33,857 nt of DNA, taken from contig JASHOF010000107.1 in assembly GCA_030041255.1 (NCBI GenBank), forward strand, positions 1 to 33,857, in the 5' to 3' direction. Origin of the DNA: Acetobacteraceae bacterium. GTDB taxonomy: Bacteria > Pseudomonadota > Alphaproteobacteria > Acetobacterales > Acetobacteraceae. The position numbers and the translations under genes are program-made. Of this stretch, positions 15,216-23,761 are shown one piece after another (within the stretch, counting starts at the first letter, position 1; the number at the start of each line of letters is the position of its first letter). A model generated the notes under the pieces. That model was not told the DNA's origin, did no database searches, and saw only the letters and a list, made by a program, of their open reading frames with translations.

Positions 15216-17285
15216 CTCGCCGTCGATATCGGCGGCACCTTTACCGATCTCGCCCTCGAACATCAGGGACGTCGCACCACTCTCAAGGTCCTGACGACAC
15301 CGGCCGCTCCCGAGCAAGGCGTGCTCACCGCCGTCAGCGCCATTCTCTCCGAGACCTCCCTCCCACCCTCCGCCATCGGACTCGTGATCCATGGCACCAC
15401 GCTTGCCACCAATGCGATCATCGAGCGCAAAGGCGCCCGCACCGCGCTTCTGACCACCGCCGGCTTCCGCGACGTCCTCGCGATGCGCAACGAAAGCCGC
15501 TACGATCAGTACGATCTCAATCTCGTCCTGCCCGAGCCGCTGGTGCCGCGCCACCTCCGGCTCGCCATCCCCGAGCGGATCGACAACACCGGCGCCGTGC
15601 TCGCTCCCCTCGATGAGTCCGCCGTGCATGCCCTTCTGCCCACTCTGGCGCGCGAGCAGGTGGAAAGTCTCGCCATCGGCTTCCTGCACTCCTTCGTCAA
15701 CTCCGCGCATGAGGCGCGCGTGCGCGACATCATCGCCGCTCAGCGCCCCGATCTTCCGATCTCGCTCTCCTCCGAGGTCTCGCCCGAAATGCGGGAGTGG
15801 GAGCGGTTCTCGACCACCGTCGCCAACGCCTACGTGCAGCCTTTGATGGCGCGCTACCTCCGCCGCCTCGAATCCGAGCTTCGCGCACTCGGCCTCACGG
15901 CGCCGCTCTTCCTGATGCTCTCCGGCGGCGGCCTCACCACCATCGACACCGCCTGCCGCTTCCCGATCCGCCTCGTCGAGTCCGGACCCGCCGGCGGCGC
16001 CATCTTTGCCGCCCACATCGCGCGCGCCTCAGCACTTCCGCGCGTGCTCTCCTTCGACATGGGCGGCACGACTGCAAAAATCTGCCTGATCGACGATTTC
16101 CAGCCTCAAACCGCCAAGAGCTTCGAGGTGGCGCGCGTCGGCCGTTTCCGCAAAGGCTCCGGCATGCCGCTCTCCATTCCGGTCATCGAAATGGTCGAAA
16201 TCGGCGCCGGCGGCGGCAGCCTCGCCCGCGTCGATGCCATGGGCCGCATCACCGTCGGGCCGGAAAGCGCCGGCGCCGATCCCGGCCCGGCCTGCTACGC
16301 CCGTGGCGGCCTCGCCCCGGCCGTCACCGATGCGAATCTTCTCCTCGGTCGCTACGACCCCGCCCACTTCGCCGCCGGCAAGCTCCCCCTCGATCGCCCC
16401 GCCGCCGTTGCCGCGCTCGAGCGCGCAATCGCCCGCCCCCTCGGACTCTCACCCGAGATGGCCGCGCTCGGCATCGTCGAAATGGTGGACGAGACGATGG
16501 CGAATGCCGCCCGCGTGCACGCCGCCGAATCCGGCAAGCCCTACGCCGGCCGTACCCTGATCGCCTTCGGTGGCGGCGGCCCGGTGCATGCCTGCCGGCT
16601 CGCCGAGAAGCTCGGCATCCGTCGCGTGCTCGTGCCAGGCGGCGCCGGCGTCGGCAGCGCGATCGGATTCCTCGAAGCGCCGGTCGCCTACGAACTCGTC
16701 CAGAGCCTCTATCAGCGCATCGGCGCCTTCGATGTCGCCGCCGTGAGCGACCTGCTCGGCGCCATGGCGGCCGAGGCCCGCTCTCTCGTCGCCGCCGCCA
16801 GCCCCGCCACGCCGCCCGTCGAAACCCGTACCGCTTTCATGCGCTATGTCGGGCAAGGCCACGAAATCCCCGTGCCGCTGCCCGCCCGCCGCCTCGACCG
16901 GGACGATATCGGCACCATCCGGGCCGCCTACGAAGCCGCTTACACCCGCTTCTACGATCGCCCCGTGCCCGGTTCCGACATCGAGGTGCTGAGCTTTTCC
17001 GTGCTGGTCGCAACCGTTCCCCGATCCGAAACGGCATCCCAACGATTTCCGACCGCTGCGGCTGAATGCCAGCCCAGAGGCGCACCCACCCAGCGCGTGC
17101 GCGACAGTGCCACCGGCGAAGTGGCCGACTGGGCCGTTTTCTTTCGCACGACACTCCTTCCCGGCCAGCGCATCACCGGCCCGGCCATCATCGCCGAAGA
17201 CGAGACCTCGACCCTCATCTCCTCCGGCTGGAGTGCCGTCTCCGACCAATCCGGCTATCTTCTGCTCGACAAGGACGGCTTCTGA
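15201..17285 (+). CDS. Hydantoinase/oxoprolinase subunit A (HyuA type)
   Basis: A 694-residue ATPase subunit of the N-methylhydantoinase / 5-oxoprolinase / acetone carboxylase superfamily. The N-terminal domain opens with RLAVDIGGTFTDLALE, a sugar-kinase-like phosphate loop. Next are VIHGTTLATNAIIERKGA and the central hydantoinase A domain with SFDMGGTTAKICLI and EIGAGGGSLA. The C-terminal domain includes GFGGGGPVHACRLAEKLG-like sequence. These enzymes open cyclic amides using ATP together with a B subunit. ATG 15201 aligns with the family start. Its stop overlaps the hyuB start by one base (TGATG), so translation is coupled. The exact substrate cannot be assigned. Confidence 0.92.
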   Translation: MTKARLAVDIGGTFTDLALEHQGRRTTLKVLTTPAAPEQGVLTAVSAILSETSLPPSAIGLVIHGTTLATNAIIERKGARTALLTTAGFRDVLAMRNESRYDQYDLNLVLPEPLVPRHLRLAIPERIDNTGAVLAPLDESAVHALLPTLAREQVESLAIGFLHSFVNSAHEARVRDIIAAQRPDLPISLSSEVSPEMREWERFSTTVANAYVQPLMARYLRRLESELRALGLTAPLFLMLSGGGLTTIDTACRFPIRLVESGPAGGAIFAAHIARASALPRVLSFDMGGTTAKICLIDDFQPQTAKSFEVARVGRFRKGSGMPLSIPVIEMVEIGAGGGSLARVDAMGRITVGPESAGADPGPACYARGGLAPAVTDANLLLGRYDPAHFAAGKLPLDRPAAVAALERAIARPLGLSPEMAALGIVEMVDETMANAARVHAAESGKPYAGRTLIAFGGGGPVHACRLAEKLGIRRVLVPGGAGVGSAIGFLEAPVAYELVQSLYQRIGAFDVAAVSDLLGAMAAEARSLVAAASPATPPVETRTAFMRYVGQGHEIPVPLPARRLDRDDIGTIRAAYEAAYTRFYDRPVPGSDIEVLSFSVLVATVPRSETASQRFPTAAAECQPRGAPTQRVRDSATGEVADWAVFFRTTLLPGQRITGPAIIAEDETSTLISSGWSAVSDQSGYLLLDKDGF

Positions 17286-19018
17286 TGTCGCAACAATCGA
17301 CCGAACTCGCCGGGATCCACCGCCAGGTGATGTGGAACCGCCTCATCGCCGTCGTCGAGGAGCAGGCGCAGACGATGATCCGCACCGCCTTCTCCACCAC
17401 CGTGCGCGAGGCAGGCGACCTCTCGGCCGGGATCTTCGATCTCGAAGGGCGGATGATGGCCCAGGCCGTCACCGGCACGCCCGGCCACGTCAACTCGATG
17501 ATGGAGAGTGTCGGCCACTTCCTCCGGAAATATCCAGCCGCCACGATGCAGAAGGGCGATCATTTCATCACCAACGATCCCTGGCTCGGCACCGGCCATC
17601 TGCACGATCTCACCGTCGTGACGCCGGCCTTTCATCGCGAACGGATGGTCGGGCTGTTCGCCAACACCGCCCACGTGATCGATGTCGGCGGGCTCGGCAT
17701 GGGTCCCGAAGGCCGCTCCGTCTTTGAAGAAGGTCTCTATATTCCCATCATCCGCTGCTTCGCCCAGGGCCGCCCGAATGAGACCTTCTTCGACTTCATT
17801 CGCGCCGGCACCAGGCTTCCGGTCGAACTCGAGGGCGATATCTATTCGCTCTGCGCCTGCAACGATGCCGGTATCCGCCGCCTGGTCGAGATGATGGACG
17901 AATTCCATCTCGACGATCTGGCCCCGCTCGCCCGCTTCATTTTCGAGAACTCGCTCCGCGCCACCCGCTCCGAGATCGCGCGCCTGCCTCCGGGCCGCTT
18001 TGCTTCGGAGATCCGCTCCGACGGCTATGACGAGGAGATCACCCTCCGGGCAGCGATGACGATCGGCGACGATGAGATCACCGTCGATTATGACGGCACC
18101 TCGCCCTGCTCGATCCGCGGCATCAACGTGCCCGCAGCCTATACGCGCGCCTACTCCTGCTTCGGCATCAAGGTCGTGGTCGCCCCGGAGATCCCCAACA
18201 ACTGGGCAAGCCTCGCCCCGTTCCGCATCCAGATTCCCGAAAGCTGCATCCTCGATGCCAGGCACCCCGCACCGGTCTCCGTGCGCCATGTCATCGGGCA
18301 TCTCCTGCCGGATCTCATGATGGGCTGCCTCTATCAGGCGGTTCCCGACCGCGTGGCGGCCGAAGGCGCCTCTTGCCTTTGGAATCCGCCGCTGCGTGGT
18401 GGCTCCTCCGTCTCCGGGCCGCCGCGCGGCAACCGCCTCGCACTGCCGGATTTCGAAATCATCACCTTCAATTCGGGCGGCACCGGCGCCCGCCCCGGCC
18501 GCGACGGGCTCGACGCGACCGCCTTCCCCTCCGGCGTGCGCACCATGTCCGTCGAAGCAACCGAGAATGTCGCCCCGATCGTCTTCTGGCGGAAGGAACT
18601 CAGGCCCGACTCTGCCGGCGCCGGCTTGACCCGCGGCGGATGCGGCCAGATCATGGAGATCGGCGCCAAGGGCGATCTCGAATTTGCCTGCAACGCCATC
18701 TTCGATCGCGTCCAGAACCCGCCGAAAGGCCGCGCCGGCGGCAAGCCAGGCGCTGCCGGCCGCGTGGCCCTGAAGTCGGGCCAGGTCCTGCGCACCAAGG
18801 GCTTCCAGATCATTCCCGAAGGCGATCGTCTGATCCTCGAGCTGCCGGGCGGCGGCGGCATGGGCGATCCTGCCTCGCGCGACCCCGCCGCCGTCGCCCG
18901 CGACGTGCGCGACGGCCTCGTCTCACGCGAGGCCGCCCGTGATCTCTACAAAGTCGTGCTCAGCCCGGACGGAGCACCGGATCGAAAGGCCACCGCCGCA
19001 CTCCGCACCCGGAAGTGA
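17285..19018 (+). CDS. Hydantoinase/oxoprolinase subunit B (HyuB type)
   Basis: This 577-residue partner of the A subunit shows the usual B-subunit blocks: REAGDLSAGIFDLEGRMMAQ, TGTPGHVNSM, GDHFITNDPWLGTGHLHDLTVV (about 95-116) with probable metal-site His and Asp residues, and a C-terminal GGGGMGDP. The gene starts inside the hyuA stop codon. HyuB family members carry the ring-opening site while HyuA binds ATP. The nearby P1 aminopeptidase and aldehyde dehydrogenases would fit breakdown of cyclic or N-blocked amino acid derivatives, which is inference. It converges on the phosphoesterase gene with 22 bp between stops. Confidence 0.92.
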   Translation: MSQQSTELAGIHRQVMWNRLIAVVEEQAQTMIRTAFSTTVREAGDLSAGIFDLEGRMMAQAVTGTPGHVNSMMESVGHFLRKYPAATMQKGDHFITNDPWLGTGHLHDLTVVTPAFHRERMVGLFANTAHVIDVGGLGMGPEGRSVFEEGLYIPIIRCFAQGRPNETFFDFIRAGTRLPVELEGDIYSLCACNDAGIRRLVEMMDEFHLDDLAPLARFIFENSLRATRSEIARLPPGRFASEIRSDGYDEEITLRAAMTIGDDEITVDYDGTSPCSIRGINVPAAYTRAYSCFGIKVVVAPEIPNNWASLAPFRIQIPESCILDARHPAPVSVRHVIGHLLPDLMMGCLYQAVPDRVAAEGASCLWNPPLRGGSSVSGPPRGNRLALPDFEIITFNSGGTGARPGRDGLDATAFPSGVRTMSVEATENVAPIVFWRKELRPDSAGAGLTRGGCGQIMEIGAKGDLEFACNAIFDRVQNPPKGRAGGKPGAAGRVALKSGQVLRTKGFQIIPEGDRLILELPGGGGMGDPASRDPAAVARDVRDGLVSREAARDLYKVVLSPDGAPDRKATAALRTRK

Positions 19019-19023
19019 CGCCT

Positions 19024-19036
19024 CGCGCGGAGCGCG
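19024..19036. terminator. Minimal hairpin between converging hyuB and phosphoesterase genes
   Basis: CGCGC (19024-19028), loop GGA, GCGCG (19032-19036) fills most of the 22-bp gap between the two stops. It is short, with no T-run; position is the main argument. Confidence 0.25.
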
Positions 19037-19040
19037 CCGT

Positions 19041-20732
19041 TTACTGCCCCGAGGAGGGCTCGCCGGTCGCCGGATCGAGCGTGAGCGCCGGTGTCTTCCC
19101 GCCGGTGGACGTGAAGTCGAACATGTCCATGATCGATCCTGCGGTGGCGTCGAACGAGCCTTCGCCCAATCGCTTGCCGTCAAGCCAGTTGTCCTCGATG
19201 AAGCGGATCACCGACGCCTGGTCGATCTCGGAGTGACTGACATAGTTGGGCTTGGCCCAGGGCGAGATCACCAGGAAGGGAAGCCGCGGTCCGAGCCCGC
19301 AACGCCCGTTCACCGGCTGCCCGGAGATGCCCGGAAGCGGCGTGCCGATGCCGCACTTGCCCGGCCCGTCGAGCTGGTCCGCCACCTTGTCGAAGGACGG
19401 ATTCGTCGGCGCGGTGAAGCCATGGTCGTACCAGCCGTCCGAATCGTCGTACGTGATGATGATCGCAGTATCCTTCCAGTCCGGCTGCTGCATGACGAAG
19501 TTGACGACCTCCACGATCCCCCTCTGTTCATCGAGCGGGTTGGAGTAGCCGGCATGCCCGTCCTGGTAGGCCAAAAGCTTGATGAACGACACCGCAGGAA
19601 CATTGCCGGCCTTTACCGCATTGTAGAAATCCTGAAGCCCGTACTCGTGATTCGCCGGATCGCGCGTCCCGTCATGCGCGAAGCTGTAGCCGACATCCGC
19701 CAGCGAACGGGGCCGGGCATGCGTCGGGTTGGCGGTCAAGGCGTAGTACTGGAACCAGTTGTGATGCGGAATATAGTCCCTGATCGTCCGCTTCATCACG
19801 GTGGAATAGGTCGAGCGCTCGCATCCGGTGGTGCCGTTGGCGTTCTTCGTCTCGAGGATGAAGCCACCCATGAAGCCACCCCAGGTGATGCCGGCTTCAT
19901 TCAGGAGATCGCCGATATTGTCCCCGCCCATCATCACCTGGTTCGTGCGCGTGGAGCAGGGATCGTGGCCGGGATCGAGATCCTCGATCATCGTCAGCCC
20001 GCCGATCCCGTTTTCAACATAGGTAACGCCCGCCTTCGCCTTCTCGGTCTTGCTCCTGCCGACGAACCGCTCGCCGTTGGTCTGCCCCGACACCACTTCC
20101 AGCGCGCCCGGCGTCGACGGGCCGTAGGTATTCCCGTGCGCATTGTCGCCCATCGCGAAATGCTGGGCGTAATTCCAGAGCGCGGTCACCGTGTTGCCGT
20201 CGTAATAGCCCATCACGATGCCTCTTGTGCCGAGCACGCCCTTGCCGCCCAGTTCGGCCCGCCCGGTGTATTTCGGAAAAAGATCGGCCTTGCCGTGGTC
20301 ATAGGCAAGCTGCTCGGCCGTATAGCCGTGGTCCTGGTCGGAGGTCGCCGCCTGGCTGCGGTCGAGCCGGAACGGATTGGCAGCGTCCGGGCCGTTGGAG
20401 GGATTGGTGAAATTGGGATTGTTGGTCATCAGATGCGCGGTCACGAGGTTGCTCACCCACGGCGTGTCGGGCGCCGCCGTGAAGGCCGGCTCGCCCGGCG
20501 GATTGGTCGCCGTCGGATAGGTCGCGAAGTAATGGTCGAACGAGATATTCTCGTCGTAGATCACCACCAGGTGCTTGATCGGCGTCGCCGTCGTCACAGC
20601 CGCACCCGGCCCGATGCTGGCCGGCGCCACCGCCCCGCCCGCCGGCTGCGCGGGGAGCGGTCCCGCATAGCCGATGAGGCCCGCGATCATCGCACTGGCC
20701 GCTCCGAGACAGAGCATTCTCTTGCGTGTCAT
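19041..20732 (-). CDS. Secreted phosphoesterase, phospholipase C / acid phosphatase superfamily
   Basis: A 563-residue exported enzyme with a signal peptide (about 1-30). The family's metal and nucleophile region is IKHLVVIYDENISFDHYFATYP (Glu61-Asn62 and Asp66-His67), matching the ENxSFDHYFG pattern of PF04185 phosphoesterases. Later blocks are HGNTYGPSTPGALEVVSG, an alkaline-phosphatase-like IIITYDDSDGWYDH, and PFLVISPWAK. Members hydrolyse phospholipids or phosphate monoesters in the periplasm or outside the cell, and the sequence alone does not decide between them. It stands alone on the minus strand, divergent from the P1 aminopeptidase. Confidence 0.88.
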   Translation of the reverse strand: MTRKRMLCLGAASAMIAGLIGYAGPLPAQPAGGAVAPASIGPGAAVTTATPIKHLVVIYDENISFDHYFATYPTATNPPGEPAFTAAPDTPWVSNLVTAHLMTNNPNFTNPSNGPDAANPFRLDRSQAATSDQDHGYTAEQLAYDHGKADLFPKYTGRAELGGKGVLGTRGIVMGYYDGNTVTALWNYAQHFAMGDNAHGNTYGPSTPGALEVVSGQTNGERFVGRSKTEKAKAGVTYVENGIGGLTMIEDLDPGHDPCSTRTNQVMMGGDNIGDLLNEAGITWGGFMGGFILETKNANGTTGCERSTYSTVMKRTIRDYIPHHNWFQYYALTANPTHARPRSLADVGYSFAHDGTRDPANHEYGLQDFYNAVKAGNVPAVSFIKLLAYQDGHAGYSNPLDEQRGIVEVVNFVMQQPDWKDTAIIITYDDSDGWYDHGFTAPTNPSFDKVADQLDGPGKCGIGTPLPGISGQPVNGRCGLGPRLPFLVISPWAKPNYVSHSEIDQASVIRFIEDNWLDGKRLGEGSFDATAGSIMDMFDFTSTGGKTPALTLDPATGEPSSGQ

Positions 20733-21050
20733 AGGCTTTCTCTCCTCTCAACGGGCAGCACGACAGGTTGCCGCTTCCAACTCGGCCCGGCCGGTCGGCC
20801 GGCGAGCCATGCTGGATCGCGTCGGATGCCGCGTAAACCGCCCTGGTCCGCTCCAGCCCGCGATCGCCCGAGGCGGACCCGTCGGAAGGCGTGAATCGCG
20901 GGCTCAGACAATGTCCTGGACCCTTGTCGGACGGCCCGGTCGGACCGACAAGAGTCCAGGCGTGAATGTTCAAGGAATTTCCTTCTGTTCGGACCGGGCT
21001 CCTGATGCGCCGCAACACCACCATTCACCGCCCATCGGAGGATCGCTGCC
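20733..21050. other. Intergenic region between divergent phosphoesterase and P1 peptidase genes
   Basis: This 318-bp stretch holds no gene I can support; the frames that cross it are repeat DNA. Its central part is copy 3 of the dispersed hairpin repeat. Promoters for both divergent genes must lie here, but I see no convincing -35/-10 pair. Confidence 0.5.
20859..20961. repeat. Dispersed hairpin repeat, copy 3 (different stem)
   Basis: It begins with the same head as copy 2 (CGCGATCGCCCGAGGCGGA) and carries GTCGGAAGGCGTGAATCGCGGGCTCA. The hairpin that follows is unrelated in sequence: CCTGGACCCTTGTCGG (20915-20930) pairs with CCGACAAGAGTCCAGG (20945-20960), 15 of 16 matched, around a 14-base loop. 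So the head is constant and the stem varies between copies. It sits in the control region of two divergent genes. Confidence 0.7.
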
Positions 21051-22124
21051 ATGGCGCATGCGCGATTGCGTGATCTCGGCCTTTCCACGGGTTCTCTTCC
21101 CACCGGGCAGTGGAACGCCATCACCGATGTCGCCGGCGTTGCCGTCGGCTACGCAACCATCGCGACCGACCAGCCCCTCTCTCTGCGCACCGGTGTCACG
21201 GCGATCTGGCCGCGCGGACCCGAAATCTGGACCGACGCGGTATTCGCCGGATTCCATTCCTTCAACGGCAACGGCGAAATGACCGGCCTTCCATGGATCG
21301 AGGAGCAGGGGCTGATCGGCGCTCCCGTCGCGATCACCAATACCTTCTCGGTCGGGATCGTGCGCGATGCCATCGCCGCCCTCGCCGTCCGCACCGGTGC
21401 ACCGCAGCGCTTCCATCTGCCGGTCGTCGCGGAAACCTATGACGGCTGGCTGAGCGAAAGCGAAACCTTCCCGATCACCACCGCCCACGCATTCGCCGTG
21501 CTGGACGAAGCGCGTTCGGGCCCGCTCGCCGAGGGCAATGTCGGTGGCGGCACCGGCATGATCTGCCATCAGTTCAAGGGCGGCACCGGTACCGCTTCCC
21601 GCCTCGTTGAAGACAAAGAGGAAAGCTTTGTCGTCGGCGCCCTCGTGCAGGCCAACTACGGGGCGCGGGAGATGCTGCGCGTGGACGGCGTTCCTGTCGG
21701 GCGGGAGATCGGCCCGGATCTCGTTCCGCTTCCTCGGCCCCAAAGCGATGCCGGCTCCATCATCGTCGTGCTGGCAACCGATGCGCCGCTGTTGCCGATC
21801 CAGTGCAAGAGGCTCGCGCGCCGCGCTACGACCGGCCTTGCCTGGGCCGGCGGTCTCGGCGCCAACGGCAGCGGCGACATCTTCCTTGCCTTCTCGACCG
21901 CCAACCACATCCGCATCGGCGAACCCGCAACCGAGGTCAGGATGCTGGCTCCCGAGCGGATGACAAATCTCTTTCAGGCCGCGGCCGAGGCAACCGAGGA
22001 GGCGATCCTGAATGCCCTCACCGCCGCCGAGACGATGACCGGCCGCCAAGGTCGCACCGTGTACGCCCTGCCGCATGAGCGCCTCATTGAAGTCATGCGC
22101 CGCTTCCGCCCTCTACTCGGGTGA
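21051..22124 (+). CDS. P1 family aminopeptidase (DmpA type, self-processing)
   Basis: A 357-residue Ntn-fold-like peptidase. The N-terminal AITDVAGVAVGYATI and LRTGVTAIWPRGP, the middle GNVGGGTGMICHQFKGGTGTASR, and the GANGSGDIFLAFSTAN block are all P1 hallmarks. By analogy with DmpA, the chain is cut between Gly273 and Ser274, making Ser274 the new N-terminal nucleophile. Relatives release N-terminal D- or L-amino acids or beta-amino acids from peptides and amides. No signal peptide is visible. The start is ATG 21051, with GGAGG about 9 bases upstream. Position beside hydantoinase genes suggests a role in unusual amino acid or amide use. Confidence 0.9.
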   Translation: MAHARLRDLGLSTGSLPTGQWNAITDVAGVAVGYATIATDQPLSLRTGVTAIWPRGPEIWTDAVFAGFHSFNGNGEMTGLPWIEEQGLIGAPVAITNTFSVGIVRDAIAALAVRTGAPQRFHLPVVAETYDGWLSESETFPITTAHAFAVLDEARSGPLAEGNVGGGTGMICHQFKGGTGTASRLVEDKEESFVVGALVQANYGAREMLRVDGVPVGREIGPDLVPLPRPQSDAGSIIVVLATDAPLLPIQCKRLARRATTGLAWAGGLGANGSGDIFLAFSTANHIRIGEPATEVRMLAPERMTNLFQAAAEATEEAILNALTAAETMTGRQGRTVYALPHERLIEVMRRFRPLLG

Positions 22125-22128
22125 GCCT

Positions 22129-23574
22129 TCAGCCTCGATGCAGTGAGATCATCTTGAGTTCGGTCATCGCCTCCAGCGTCAGCTTGCCGCCGAGCCGGCC
22201 GACGCCGCTCCGTGTGCCGCTTCCCCCGCCAAACGGCAGGTGCAGCTCCCAGTAGGTGCTGGGGCCGTTGATGTTGACGATGCCGGCGGGAATCGCCTCC
22301 GCGACACGCAGAGCTCTGCTGGTGTCCCGGGAGAACACGCCCACGCTGAGCCCGTACTCACTGTCGAGCGCCAGATCCAGCGCCTCGGCGTCGTCGCGGA
22401 ACGAGAGCACGGGAACCACCGGGCCGAACGTCTCCTCCCGATTGATCTTCATCTCGCGCGTGACGCCGCTCAGCACCGTCGGCTCGAAATAAAGGTCGCT
22501 GCCGAGATCCGGCCGTTTCCTGCCGCCGACATGCAGCCTCGCACCGCGCGCCACTGCGTCCTCGACATGCTCGGCGATCTTCGCCGCCACTTTCGGGTTG
22601 TTGAGCGGCCCCATCGTGGTGCCCTGGTGCAACGGATCGCCGAGAACGACGGCGCGGGCATGTTCGACCACCTTGTCGACGAAGGGTTCGGCGACGCGCT
22701 GGTGCACCAGCACACGGCCGGTCGCGGCGCAGACCTGGCCCGCGTTGAAGAACGCGCCGCCCGCTGCCGCTGCGGCCGCACGGTCGATGTCGGCATCGTC
22801 ATAGACGATCACCGGGCCATTGCCGCCGAGTTCCAGCAGCATCGGCTTGCCGGCGCCGCGCTCCGCGATGCGCCGTCCGGTCGCGGCGCTGCCGGTGAAG
22901 CCGATGCCGTGCGTGTCCGGATGCACGACGATCTCGTCGCCGACCGCAGCGCCCTCGCCGATCACGAGGTTCAGCACGCCCGGCGGCAGGCCGGCCGCCT
23001 CGATCGCCTGCATGAGCGAAACGGCAACGACGGAGGTCGTCGGCGCCGGCACCCAGACGATGGCGTTGCCGGTCGCAAGACCGGGCGCGAGATACTCGAC
23101 CGGAATGTTGACCGGAAAATTCCACGGCGTGATCACGGCATAGACCCCGCGTGGCTGCCGGATCGTCATCACGAACTTGCCGGCATCCTCGGTCGGGATC
23201 GTCTCCCCCCGCATCTGCCGCACCAGTTCGGCGGCAAGGCGGAAGCCGTCTGCCGCCTTCGCCACCTCGCCGGTCGCTTCCGCGAGCGGCTTGCCCTGCT
23301 CCTCGCTCAGCGTGCGGGCGATCCTGGAGCGGCGCTCGTCGATCGCAGACCCGATGGCAATGCACATCGCGGCGCGCTCCCAGACCGGCCTCGCCGCCCA
23401 GCCCGCCGCCGCGGCCTTCGCGGCGGCGACCGCGCGCCCGGCGGTCTCGCGGCTGCTCCTCGGCAACAGGCCCAGCGTCTCGCCGGTGGCCGGGTTCCGT
23501 GCCGGCATCGTGTCCGGCTCGCGCTCCCAGGCGCCGCCGATGCAGTTCGCGTAGGTGGGGGGCTCTCTGGACAT
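22129..23574 (-). CDS. NAD(P)-dependent aldehyde dehydrogenase with atypical cofactor site
   Basis: A 481-residue ALDH superfamily enzyme with ITPWNFPVNIP, FTGSAATGRRIAE, the general base Glu248 in LELGGNGP and the catalytic Cys282 in AGQVCAATGR. Where most members have KP (the lysine that contacts the cofactor ribose/phosphate region), this one reads VWVPAPTTS, so Val175 replaces it. I chose ATG 23574 because GGGAG then lies 6 bases upstream; the ATG at 23580 directly abuts that purine run. Substrate is unknown; semialdehydes are common in this branch. It converges on the P1 peptidase with 4 bp between stops and is divergent from a second dehydrogenase. Confidence 0.88.
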   Translation of the reverse strand: MSREPPTYANCIGGAWEREPDTMPARNPATGETLGLLPRSSRETAGRAVAAAKAAAAGWAARPVWERAAMCIAIGSAIDERRSRIARTLSEEQGKPLAEATGEVAKAADGFRLAAELVRQMRGETIPTEDAGKFVMTIRQPRGVYAVITPWNFPVNIPVEYLAPGLATGNAIVWVPAPTTSVVAVSLMQAIEAAGLPPGVLNLVIGEGAAVGDEIVVHPDTHGIGFTGSAATGRRIAERGAGKPMLLELGGNGPVIVYDDADIDRAAAAAAGGAFFNAGQVCAATGRVLVHQRVAEPFVDKVVEHARAVVLGDPLHQGTTMGPLNNPKVAAKIAEHVEDAVARGARLHVGGRKRPDLGSDLYFEPTVLSGVTREMKINREETFGPVVPVLSFRDDAEALDLALDSEYGLSVGVFSRDTSRALRVAEAIPAGIVNINGPSTYWELHLPFGGGSGTRSGVGRLGGKLTLEAMTELKMISLHRG

Positions 23575-23721
23575 CGTCATCTCCCTTCGATCGGATGCGG
23601 GATCGCGGCGACGGCGCCCGGCCCGACCCCTCGCCGTTCCCTGTCCGCTATGGCGAGCCTGCGCGATCGCGCACCGCCTGCCAAGGGCGCCTGCCGTCCG
23701 GCTGGACTTGGACAGCTTCCG

Positions 23722-23747
23722 GCGTTATATCCCATTGGCTATAACGC
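23722..23747. promoter_or_regulatory. Perfect 8-bp dyad, probable operator, between divergent aldehyde dehydrogenase genes
   Basis: GCGTTATA (23722-23729) and TATAACGC (23740-23747) form a perfect inverted repeat with a 10-base spacer, in an A/T-richer patch that stands out from the GC-rich surroundings. It ends 14 bp before the ATG at 23762 and overlaps the place where a -10 box or the ribosome-site leader would be. Size and symmetry fit a dimeric repressor or activator site. No regulator gene is adjacent. Confidence 0.5.
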
Positions 23748-23761
23748 GGAGAGGAAAAGCC

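Noticed and set aside
18939-20894. A 651-codon plus-strand frame opposite the phosphoesterase
   Set aside because: No recognisable motif, low-complexity basic composition, and it runs through repeat copy 3. The minus-strand gene has a signal peptide and family motifs.
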